Source: Malus domestica (lineage: Eukaryota; Streptophyta; Magnoliopsida; Rosales; Rosaceae). From it: a stretch of 64,000 nt of DNA. The notes beneath the pieces are model-generated. The model searched no databases. It worked only from the letters and a program-made list of their open reading frames with translations, and was not told the DNA's origin. Positions 48,838-61,893 of this stretch are shown here, one piece after another. Location of the stretch: assembly GCF_042453785.1 (NCBI RefSeq), contig NC_091667.1, positions 36,510,001 to 36,574,000 on the forward strand, given 5' to 3'. Made by a program: the position numbers and the translations under genes. The stretch's first letter is position 1, and the number at the start of each line of letters is the position of its first letter.

Positions 48838-50639
48838 ATTCAAATCATGCTACACATATTCATAATCATAAGTATGCCATGCCAAGATATAAACAAGATA
48901 AGTAACTCAGGTGAAAATAACACATTAGCCGGAACCCCTGCAGAAGTCTGTACGGCTGAATTCATAGCTCATTAGTCAATCTAGCCGGAGTCACTACAAG
49001 TGACCTATACGACACTACACTGCACACGAGCCGGAACCACTGAAAGAGTCTGTACGACAAGACTGAGTGTAATATAATTATGCTCAATACAACGCTCTCA
49101 TGATATATGTGCGATAAATCGCTAGTCACCCCTACGAGTCGGAACCACCTATAATGGTCGGTACGACAAGATTGTACACTTAAATTGGATCCAATGTGAG
49201 CATATGGTGCAGGAGGTGACATTATATACAGGCCTATGTCATATCTCTAGCTAATCACTAACACCGGGGTGCAGGTGTATGAGCTCTATGCTTCTCAATT
49301 AATCACAACCGTTATTCACATTCACAATTCATAAACTCAACTGGGTTTACCTGAGCGTCTACAGCACCACAATTATATATAATGCATCATATACTGAACA
49401 TAAATTTATATGCATGGCATTTCAAGGCATACTTCTATTTAAACGCATTTTCTGGGAAAATATCAAGTATATAAGTATTTACTGAAAACCAAAAGCCCAC
49501 TCACTGGTATATCGAAGGGTCGTAGCCCCCGAGTCGCCCTTGACTACGCTCGTCCTCGGGATAAGTCTCCCCTATATGCGAAACAACTATAAAAACGTTA
49601 ATTTAAAGCACATAACCAATACTAGCTAATAACTTCTCATACATTGCTCAAATGGGATGTTTGAATATACCAACGTGATCTAAACAACCTCACGAACATC
49701 CTTATATTTTTAGAAAATTTTTCTGATGTCCCACGCGCCGGCAAGGGCACGGCAACACGTGCAGGGACCCTAACGGAATCCCCTAACCCCGTTAGGAATA
49801 TTCCGTTAAAAAAGCAACATAAACCGTTAATTCTACCTGACGGCGTCAGAATATTCCGTCAACTCTGACGGAATATTCTATCTTCTTCTCCGATTAACCT
49901 CGCCGGTCGCCGTCGCCGTTCATTGGAAACTGGAAAATCACGAAAACCTTTATATCTCGTTCAATTCTCATCCAAATTCCACGAAACTTGAACCAAATTG
50001 AAGCTTAGGACAAGTAGAACAAAACCTTACCTTTCAAAAGTCCTAAAATCGACGGAACTCGCCGAAAATTCCTTCGATATTCCGGCTAAACCTGCAACTC
50101 CTTATTCCCGAGCTTCCCAACGTGCAAATCACTTCATTTTTCTTCTCTGAGCCTCGTGAAGACGATCTAAAGCTCCCTATAACTTCAAAACTCTCAGAAA
50201 ACTACACATTTACGTGTGCATGAACAATACCTCAAATTGGAGGTTATGGTTTCTCGGGTTTTCGAGGGTTTCAAGTTCTAAAAATGGTACGAATGGACTC
50301 AGGAGCTTGTAGGGAACAAGAACATCACTTTTTAAACGTCGATCCGCGACTGGTTGAAGGAGTTTGAGGTTGACCATACGGTTTGTATGGAAATGGAAGG
50401 AAATCCGAGAGGGAAGGGAGAGAGAGAGAGTCAACGGAAGAGAGAGAAAAGTATGGGTGCTTGTGGGTGGTCCTAGTTGGTCACAACCAACAAAACTAAG
50501 TCCTAAGTGTTCCAAAAACTGAGGAAAATCTTTGAATTGGTCCAAATAAAACTTCACCCACATGACCACACAAAACGTCCAAGGGTAAATAAGTAATCTC
50601 ACGCCGTCGAAAATAAATATTTCGGAACGGGCTGTGACA
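48349..50639 (-). mobile_element. Solo LTR of a large LTR retrotransposon (probably Ty3/Gypsy), fossil
   Basis: 2291 bp with TG...CA termini. On the minus strand it starts TGTCACAGCCCGTTCCG and ends CGGTCGGGGTGTGTCA. GTGTA on both sides (48344-48348, 50640-50644) is a perfect 5-bp target duplication. No internal domain is present, so it is a single LTR left by recombination. Length and ends resemble long-LTR Gypsy elements of Rosaceae as I remember them. A TA microsatellite lies within. The perfect target duplication suggests a fairly recent insertion. Confidence 0.85.
48796..48834. repeat. TA microsatellite inside the solo LTR
   Basis: About 19 TA units, the longest dinucleotide run inside the LTR. 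Confidence 0.9.
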
Positions 50640-53600
50640 GTGTAACCCCATTTTTACAATGTTTTGGGCCTCACCAGGATATTTTCACTTACTTTTTTAG
50701 TTTTCGGCTTAAATATTCTACTAAATATACATTTGTTACTCAATAAATCATACAATCGCTTCCAAATGCCTTATAAAGTTTTTCTTAATGGTTAGGGAAA
50801 TTATTTCACGAAAATAAAAAATTTGCATTTTTCACAGAAAACGTGGGTTAAGACTCACGGGTTTTAGTAGGTTTTGCAAATTCGTACATAAATCATCGTT
50901 CAAACTGTTTATTTTCACCTTCGCCTGACCATGAAGTTTTGAAAATTATAGTAAGACTTTCCGTTGATATTTTTGATGGTGTAACCCCATTTTAACAATA
51001 TTTGGGTCTCACTACTATATTTTTCACTTATTTTCGTAGCTTTTATCTTTAATATTATACTAAATATACATTTATTCTTGAATAAACCATAAAACCGCTT
51101 CCAAATGCATTGTAAAGTTTTCCCTAATGCTCACGAAAATTATTTCGTAAAAATAAAAAATTTGCAGCTTTTACAAAAAATGTGGGTTAACATTAACGGT
51201 TTTTAGTTGGTTTTGCAAATTCGTACATAAATTATCGTTCATATTATTTATTTTCACCTTCGCCTCACCGTGAAGTTTTGAAAATTTAAGTAAGAGTTTC
51301 CGTTGATATTCTTGACGGTGTAACCCCATTTTAACAATGTTTTGGGCCTCACCAGGATATTTTCACTTACTTTTTTAGTTTTCGGCTTAAATATTCTACT
51401 AAATATACATTTGTTACTCAATAAATCATACAACCGCTTCCAAATGCCTTATAAGTTTTTTCTTAATGGTTAGGGAAATTATTTCACGAAAATAAAAAAT
51501 TTGCATTTTTCACAGAAAACGTGGGTTAAGACTCACGGGTTTTAGTAGGTTTTGCAAATTCGTACAAAAATCATCGTTCAAATTGTTTATTTTCACCTTC
51601 GCCTGACCATGAAGTTTTGAAAATTATAGTAAGACTTTCCGTTGATATTTTTGACAGTGTAACCCCATTTTAACAATATTTTATGCCTCACTACTATATT
51701 TTTCACTTATTTTCGTAGCTTTTAGCTTTAATATTATACTAAATATACATTTATTCTTGAATAAACCGTAAAACCACTTCCAAATGCATTGTAAAGTTTT
51801 CCCTAATGCTCACGAAAATTATTTCGTAAAAATAAAAAAATTGCATTTTTCCCAAAAAATGTGGGTTAACATTCACGGTTTTTAGTTGGTTTTGCAAATT
51901 CGTACATAAATTATCGTTCAAATTATTTATTTTCACCTTCGCCTCACCGTGAAGTTTTGAAAATTTAAGTAAGAGTTTCCATTGATATTGTTGACGGTGT
52001 AACCCCATTTTTACAATGTTTTGGGCCTCACAAGGATATTTTCACTTACTTTTTTAGTTTTCGGCTTAAATATTCTACTAAATATACATTTGTTACTCAA
52101 TAAATCATACAACTGCTTCCAAATGCCTTACAAAGTTTTTCTTAATGGTTAGGGAAATTATTTCACGAAAATAAAAAATTTGCATTTTTCACAGAAAACG
52201 TGGGTTAACACTCACGAGTTTTAGTAGGTTTTGCAAATTCGTACAAAAATCATCGTTCAAATTGTTTATTTTCACCTTCGCCTGACCATGAAGTTTTGAA
52301 AATTATAGTAAGACTTTCAGTTGATATTTTTGACGGTGTAACCCTATTTTAACAATATTTGGGCCTCACTACTATATTTTTCACTTATTTTCATAGCTTT
52401 TAGCTTTAATATTATACTAAATATACATTTATTCTTCAATAAACCGTAAAACCACTTCCAAATGCATTGTAAAGTTTTCCCTAATGCTCACGAAAATTAT
52501 TTCTCAAAAATAAAAAATTTGCATTTTCCCAAAAAATGTGGGTTAAACTAACATTCACGGTTTTTAGATGGTTTTGCAAATTCATACATAAATTATCGTT
52601 CATATTATTTATTTTCACCTTCACCTCACCGTGAAGTTTTGAAAATTTAAGTAAGAGTTTCCGTTGATATTCTTGACGGTGTAACCCCATTTTTACAATG
52701 TTTTGGGCGTCACCATGATATTTTCACTTACTTTTTTAGTTTTCGGCTTAAATATTCTACTAAATATACATTTGTTACTCAATAAATCATACAACCACTT
52801 CCAAATGCCTTATAAATTTTTTCTTAATGGTTAGGGAAATTATTTCAAGAAAATAAAAAATTTGAATTTTTCACAGAAAATGTGGGTTAACACTCATGGG
52901 TTTTAGTAGGTTTTGCAAATTCCTACATAAATCATTCGTTCAAATTGTTTATTTTCACCTTCGCCTGACCGTGAAGTTTTGAAAATTATAATAAGACTTT
53001 CCGTTGATATTTTTGACGGTGTAACCCTATTTTAACAATATTTTGGGTCTCACTACTATATTTTTCACTTATTTTCGTAGCTTTTATCTTTAATATTATA
53101 CTAAATATACATTTATACTTCAATAAACCGTAAAACCACTTCCAAATGCGTTGTAAAGTTTTCCCTAATGCTCACGAAAATGATTTCGCAAAAATAAAAA
53201 ATTTGCATTTATCCCAAAAAATGTGGGTTAACATTCACAGTTTTTAGTTGGTTTTGCAAATTCGTACATAAATTATCGTTCAAATTATTTATTTTCACCT
53301 TCGCCTCACCGTGAAGTTTTGAAAATTTAAGTAAGAGTTTCTGTTGATATTCTTGATGGTGTAACCCCATTTTTACAATGTTTTGGGCCTCACCAGGATA
53401 TTTTCACTTACTTTTTTAGTTTTCGGCTTAAATATTCTACTAAATATACATTTGTTACTCAATAAATCATACAACCGCTTCCAAATGCCTTATAAAGTTT
53501 TTCTTAATAGTTAGGGAAATTATTTCACGAAAATAAAAAATTTGCATTTTTCACATAAAACGTGGGTTAACACTCACGGGTTTTAGTAGGTTTTGCAAAT

Positions 53601-56600
53601 TTGTACATAAATCATCGTTCAAATTGTTTATTTTCACCTTCGCCTAACCGTGAAGTTTTGAAAATTATAGTACGACTTTCCGTTGATATTTTTGACGGTG
53701 TAACCCCATTTTAACAATATTTTAGGCCTCACTACTATATTTTTTTACTTATTTTCGTAGCTTTTAGCTTTAATATTATACCAAATATACATTTATTCTT
53801 CAATAAACCATAAAACCGCTTCCAAATGCATTGTAAAGTTTTCCCTAATGCTCACGAAAATTATTTCCCAAAAATAAAAAATTTGCAGTTTTTACAAAAA
53901 AAACATGGGTTAACACTTACGGTTTTTTGTAGGTTTACAGAAATCATCATTCAAATTATTTATTTTCACCTTCTCCTCACTATGAAGTTTTGAAAATTAA
54001 AGTAAGACTTTCCGTTGATATTTTTTAGGGTGTAACCCCATTTTAACAATATTTTGGCCCTCACTACTATATTTTTCACTTATTTTCGTAGCTTTCGACT
54101 TAAATATTATACTAAGTATACAATTATTCTTCAATAAACTGTAAAACGGCTTCCAAATGTCTTGTAAAGTTTTCCCTACTGCTCACAAAAAATATTTTGC
54201 GAAATTAAAAAATTTGCAATTTTCACAAAAACATGGGTTAACACTCACAATTTTTAGTATGTTTTGCAAATTCGTACATAAATCATCATTCAAATTATTT
54301 AAATTCACATTCTCTTCGCTGTGAAGTTTTGAAAATTAAAGGAAGACTTTATGTTGATATTTTAGGGTGTAACCCCATTTTAACAATGTTTTGGGCCTCA
54401 CAACTATATTTTTCACTTATTTTCGTAGATTTCGGCTCAAATAATATACTAAATACACATTTATTCTTCAATAAACCCTAAAACCGCTTCTAAATGCCTT
54501 GTAAAGTTTTTCCTAATGCTCACGGAAATTATTTCAAGAAAATAAAAAATTGCATTTTTTTGCAAAAAACGTGGTATACCACTTACGGTTTTTAGTCGGT
54601 TTCATCGTTCAAATTATTTATTTTCACATTCACCTCCCCATGAAGTTTTGAAAATTAAAGTAAGAGTTTTTGTTGATATTCTTGAGTGTGTAACCCCATT
54701 TTAACAATGTTTTGGGCCTCACTAGGATATTTTTCACCTATTTTTTTAGTTTTCTGCTTAAATATTCTATTAAATATACATTTGTTACTCAATAAATCAT
54801 ACAACTGCTTCCCAATGCCTAATAATGTTTTCCCTTATGGTAAGGAAAATTATTTCTCAAAAATAAAAAATTTGCATTTTTCACAAAAAACGTGGGTTAA
54901 CAGTCACGGGTTTTAGTAGGTTTTGCAAATTCGTACATATCTCATCGTTAAAATTATTTATTTTCACTTTTGCCTCACCGTGAAGTTTTGAAAATTAAAG
55001 TAAGACTTTCCGTTGATATTTTTGAGGGTGTAAGTAACCCCATTTTAACAATGTTTTGGGCCTCACTACTATATTTTTCACTCATTTTCATAGCTTTCGG
55101 CTTAAATATTATACCAAATATACATTTATTCTTCAATAAACCATAAAACCGCTTCCAAATGCCTTGTAAAGTTTTCCCTAATGCTCACGGAAATTATTTC
55201 ATGAAAATAAAAATTTTGCATTTTTCACAAAAAACGTGGGTTATCACTCATGGTTTTTAGTAGGTTTTGCAAATTCGTACATAAATAATCGTTCAAATTA
55301 TTTATTTTCACCTTCGCCTGACCGTGAAGTTTTGAAAATTAAAGTAAGACTTTCCGTTGATATTTTTGAGGGTGTAACCCCATTTTAACAATGTTTTGGA
55401 CCTCACTACTATATTTTTCACTTATTTTCGTAGCATTCGGCTTGAATATTATACTAAAAATACATTTATTCTTCAATAAACCATAAAACTGCTTCCAAAT
55501 GCCTTGTAAAGTTTTCTCTAATGCTCACGAAAATAAAAAATTTGCAATTTTCACAAAAAATGTGGGTTAACACTCACGGTTTTTAGTAGGTTTTGCAAAT
55601 TCGTACATAAATCATCATTCAAATTATTTAAATTCACCTTCACCTCACCGTGAAGTTTTGAAAATTAAATTACGACTTTTCGTTGATATTTTTTAGGGTG
55701 TAACCCCATTTTAACCATTTTGGGCCTCACTACTATATTTTTCACTTATTTTCGTAGCTTTCGGCTTAAATATTATACTAAATATACATTTATTCTTCAA
55801 TAAACTGTAAAACCGCTTCCAAATGCCTTGTAAAGTTTTTCCTAATGCTCACGGAAAATATTTCACCAAAATAAAAAAATTGCATTTTTCATTAAAAAAT
55901 ATTTCCCTAATTCTTTATTTTCACGTTCGCCTCACCGTGAAGTTTTGAGTATTAAAGTAAGAGTTTCCATTGATATTCTTGTAGGTGTAACCCCATTTTA
56001 ACATTGTTTTGGGCGTCACTACTATATTTTTTAGCTTTAAGCTTAAATATACATTTGTTGCTCACTAAGTCATAAAACCACTTCCAAATGCTTTATAAAA
56101 CTTTCCTTAATGGTTAGGGAAATTATTTCGCGAAAATAAAAAAATTTGTATTTTTCACAAAAAACGTGTGTTAACACTCACGATTTTTAGTAGGTTCTGC
56201 AAATTCGTAAATAAATCATTGTTCAAATTATTTATTTTCACCTTCGTCTCACCATGAAGTTTTGAAAATTAAAGTAGGACTTTCCGTTGATATTTTTTCA
56301 GGTGTAACCCCTTTTTAACAATGTTTTTGGCCTCACTACTATATTTTTCACTTAAGCATTCGGCTTAAATATTATACTAAATATATATTTATTCTTCAAT
56401 AAACCGAAAACCGCTTCCAAATGGCTTGTAAAGTTTTCCCTATTGCTCATGTAAAATTTTCGCCAAAATAAAAAAGTTGTATTTTTCTCATCACGGTTTA
56501 TAGTTGGATTTGATTGTACAAAATCTATTTACTTTCACCTTCACCTCACAATGAGGTTTTGAAAAACCATGTAAGACTTACAGTTAATATTCTTGTAGAT

Positions 56601-56774
56601 AGAGTCCCGTTTCGACAATGTTTTAGACCGCACTATAATATTTGTCTATTTATTATTTAATTTTTGATTTAAATATTCTATTAAAAATATATTTGTAGCT
56701 CAATAAACCGCTTTCAATTACCTTTTACTATTACCCTTAATCATTATGGAAAATATTTAAGAAAGAAAAATTCT

Positions 56775-57125
56775 GTTGAAGGAGACAAGTGACCATTGCA
56801 TTACATGATTCCATAGCCGCTAAAATGATCTCTCTTCCGATTCTTTCGGACATTGACACGTGGAATTACATACTTGCTGCATATATTTTTAGAAACTTTA
56901 ATAAAAAAACTCCCGATACTGTTCACTTTAACGAAAAACCACATTTGTACTCTAAAAAATCAATCCTGATACTATTCACTTATAACACCTTTTTGTCATT
57001 TTCATTAAAACTCAAAATTTTCAAACCATTTTCATTAATTTTCCTTATATTTTTCCTTTCTCAAAGTGCAGTAGTTTTCTCACTTTTTATTACCTTTAAA
57101 GAGTTGTTGAAAAATAATTTGATTT
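56775..57125. repeat. Right copy of the satellite-bracketing duplication
   Basis: Same order of blocks as 42005-42195 (ATTGCATTACATGATTCCAT, TCTCTTCCGATTCTTTC, GACACGTGGAATTAC, TTTTCTCACTTTTTATTA) but split by a 155-bp MITE at 56891-57045. By eye the two copies are about 80-85% identical outside the MITE. Confidence 0.85.
56891..57045 (+). mobile_element. Mutator-type MITE copy 3
   Basis: Same family as 6068-6223. TATATTTTT on both sides (56882-56890, 57046-57054) is a 9-bp target duplication. The matching position in the left duplication (near 42113) is an empty site, which confirms the element borders. Confidence 0.88.
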
Positions 57126-57621
57126 GAGCTGTTTATTTACAGGTGATGTTAGCTTTAGTAAGCATATAAATATTGTACTCACTCCATTACAAGAAGGTAG
57201 GAGAAATTATACGCATTAATCTGTTTATTTACTAGTGTAGTGTGCGTCTTGGACAGACGGACAACGCAACACGAGCAATTATACCCATTAATCTGTCAAA
57301 AAGTAGGCAACGATACTTTTGAAGGGGCAAACTCCAAATCAGACATAATAATATCAGCAAATACTCATCGATTGCACAACCTGGCGATTTTGAATATACA
57401 TTGGAAATGGTTTACATGTCTGAATGCCAAAGCAAGTCCAGGAGCCCAGGAACTTTGGATGCACAGATGACCAACTCTTCAGCTCGTCGTCAATTTGAAT
57501 TGACCAGCCCCAAGAATCCTAATAAACCTGCAGAAACACAAAGAATAAACATTTACTTGAGGACTTGCCTTGCCAACTAAGCGGGTAAAACATCAAAATG
57601 TACAAGTATAGACCTCAACTA
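57126..57621. other. Spacer after the satellite and ARFB1 3' flank
   Basis: AT-rich, no gene recognised. The right part is probably the 3' UTR of the minus-strand ARFB1 gene. Confidence 0.5.
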
Positions 57622-59776
<2,155 letters not shown>

Positions 59777-61848
59777 GGCGACGAAACAATACTGGGAGAA
59801 AGAGAAAAGGGAAAGCTAGATCTCTCTCTTCGTCTTTCTCTCTCTATCTCTCTCTTCGTCTGTGTGGGTGTTTGTATGAAGTTGACCGGGAGGTCGTCGT
59901 CGACTATAGAGAGAGAGAGAAATCAGTAGGGAAGGGTTCGATCGAGATAGAGAGAAACAGCAGCCGCGTGAGTCTGCTGCCTGGGGAAGAAAATTGCTGA
60001 AATAGAAGAAAAATAAAACAGAAAACAAAACAAGGTAGCCTTGTCTTTATTTTTTGCTTTCTCATCCTGGATGCGGATGGATGCAAAGAACCAAAGAAAA
60101 CTAATTGGAAATGTTTGAAAAGTTTGAGTTTTAACAAAATAAATGGTAAAGTAAATAGTATTAGGGTTGACTTTTTAGCGTAAAAATGTAGCTTTTCGTT
60201 AAAGTTCCCAAGAAAAAAAGATTGCATCCAACATTTTACATTTATTTAAAAAATCTCATTCTACACTTCTCACAAGTGTATTTTTCTTTCCTAGTATAGA
60301 AAATTTGAAGTGTAAAATGAGATTTTTAGAATGCTAATAATAATTCTCTTATTTAATTATTAATTATTAATTTTATGTTGAAACAAAAATGGAAATAAAA
60401 TGATGGTAAATTAGAATATTCTTTCCATTTCTCATCCTTAGGCGGCCCATATTCCATGCTCTGAAATTGGGCTTACAGACTGAAGACTAAGTGGGCTTCA
60501 TGACATGCAGTCCAATTTCTTTACCGCCAATGACCAGAATCGTCCCACTGCAAGGCGCAAGACCAAAATACAATGACTCACTCCTACTTATCAGCGCATT
60601 TCGCAATTGCCTGCGGATCTGGACAATTCTATTAATCTAACGTGTTACGTGACATGTCAAATTTTAAATTTCGACACCTACCACTAGATTAATTTCAACT
60701 AAACACTCATAAATCTGTAAAAATAAAATAAATGAAATGCTGCAAATGTAGAGACTCGACATTCTTCACACTAGGAGGTTAATATAATTTTTTAAATTAA
60801 ACCAGTAAAATTAGAATATTTTTTTTTCCTTTTGTCACATTCCATACCTTTATCATATATTCATGAGATAGGACCATACGGTTCAATTCAAGACAATGGC
60901 GACAACCGCAACACTTAAATTCGACTGCTCTTCCCTCCCACTTCTAGGTTCGATTCTCTGTAATGGCAAATTTGAATCACTTTGGCTTTTTCCAACAGGT
61001 TTTTTTGCTTCATTTTCTGTTGTTCTCCAACAGACCAACACCTTTCCATCTTGGACGGTTAATTTATTCTCAAGAATGAACCTGTTTTGTTCTATCTTTC
61101 TGTTATACTCTTATATGTCATTACACATTTCAAAATAAACATAATATTTCTCCTCAAAAACTTCAATTTTCTGCCATAAAACCTATTGTCTATTGCATAA
61201 AACAAGAAATCTAAGCAGAAATGTCATGACTTATATAAACAAATTAACATAATTCATTATGATGTCATATAAATTAGGTTACTAATTTGTTTATGTATTT
61301 CTTTGTTGATGGTTTCTACTTTCGCCAATTTTCCACCTTGCCAAGTAGGTTTTTTGTGAAGACTCACTATGATCAATTTCCTTTTTACAATTTTTGTTTT
61401 ATGTTAATTTCTATTAATTTATGTAATTAAAATGTCATGTCTTATTGAAAAAATTGTCAGTGTTGATGACGCGCAACATTGCGTGGGCAACACTCAAATT
61501 CATTGCAAATAAAAAAGTCTTGGTGGTCTTCCCTCCCCACCTAATAAATTGGGAGTGCCGCAGCCCGTGATCGGGTCATGTGGTGGCACGTATTGCCACC
61601 CCAGTCAAGTAATAATCCGGTGGGCCCTCTGGGGGTTATAAACTGCATTGGGTTAATACCTATAGCGACCGGTCAGTCACGGCCTATCGTGGACATAACC
61701 AATACCTTACGAAGAAGAAGAAGAGTAAGGGGAAACCAGCGATGAATGAATGGTAGGCAAGGCAAGCAGTCCTCCTAGTAAGCCTGCTTGCTAACTGCTG
61801 TTCAAGTATTGGAGGTGGCGAGTAGCGCATGCATTTCTTGTTAACGAC
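59777..61848. other. ARFB1 promoter/leader and UGT78 upstream region
   Basis: 59777 to about 60030 is GA/CT-rich and is probably the ARFB1 5' UTR and promoter. Apart from a MITE at 60093, 60210-61848 holds no recognised gene; 60.7-61.5 kb is AT-rich. A small ORF at 60896 has no recognisable domain and was not called. Confidence 0.55.
60093..60206 (-). mobile_element. Mutator-type MITE copy 4 (shortened)
   Basis: Reverse copy of the 6068-6223 family: GAAAACTAATTGGAAATG at the left and TTTTCGTTAAAGTTCCC at the right. It is about 40 bp shorter than the others, lacking one internal segment. A target duplication is not clear. Confidence 0.7.
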
Positions 61849-61856
61849 TATATAAA
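61849..61856 (+). promoter_or_regulatory. TATA box of the UGT78 gene
   Basis: TATATAAA lies 45 bp before the start codon at 61894, implying a very short 5' UTR (about 10-15 bp). Confidence 0.65.
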
Positions 61857-61893
61857 GTCCAGTCCCATCCAAACGCATGCATTGTGAGTTGTA

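Larger units (their letters stand above)
47620..53990 (+). repeat. Dimeric higher-order part of the satellite, about 680 bp
   Basis: Two monomer types alternate. Type A has GAAAATTATAGTAAGACTTT and then AACAATATTT; type B has GAAAATTTAAGTAAGAGTTT and then TTTGGGCCTCACCAGGATAT. A units lie near 47958, 50934, 51609, 52289, 52973 and 53651; B units near 48301, 51272, 51951, 52634 and 53314. Same-type units are 675-684 bp apart and look more alike than neighbours do. The stretch is split by the solo LTR at 48349-50639. Confidence 0.85.
42310..56765 (+). repeat. Satellite array, about 340-bp monomers
   Basis: A landmark block, GTGAAGTTTTGAAAATTA or close variants, recurs about every 330-343 bp, for example near 43790, 44129, 44459, then 50934, 51272, 51609, 51951, 52289, 52634, 52973, 53314, 53651. 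I count roughly 33 units. Each monomer also holds GTAACCCCATTTTAACAATG, TTTGGGCCTCACTACTATA, AAATATACATTTATT and TTTGCAAATTCGTACATAAA in fixed order. Left-edge units are the most diverged; the middle is the most uniform. No gene is seen inside; small ORFs in many monomers are by-products of the repeat. The array is interrupted by three solo LTRs, one SINE and an unassigned block, listed separately. Confidence 0.95.

Noticed and set aside
50210-50602. 130-codon minus-strand ORF at the LTR edge
   Set aside because: Lies within the solo LTR, with low-complexity Ser/Leu-rich translation; no gag, pol or other domain.
42310-56765. Numerous ORFs of 60-110 codons within the satellite and solo LTRs
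   Set aside because: They recur with the repeat period, match no protein family I know, and lie in AT-rich noncoding repeat; treated as chance.
60896-61138. 80-codon ORF beginning MATTATLKFDCSSL
   Set aside because: Plausible start context but no homology I recognise, no introns or flanking coding sequence; insufficient support.
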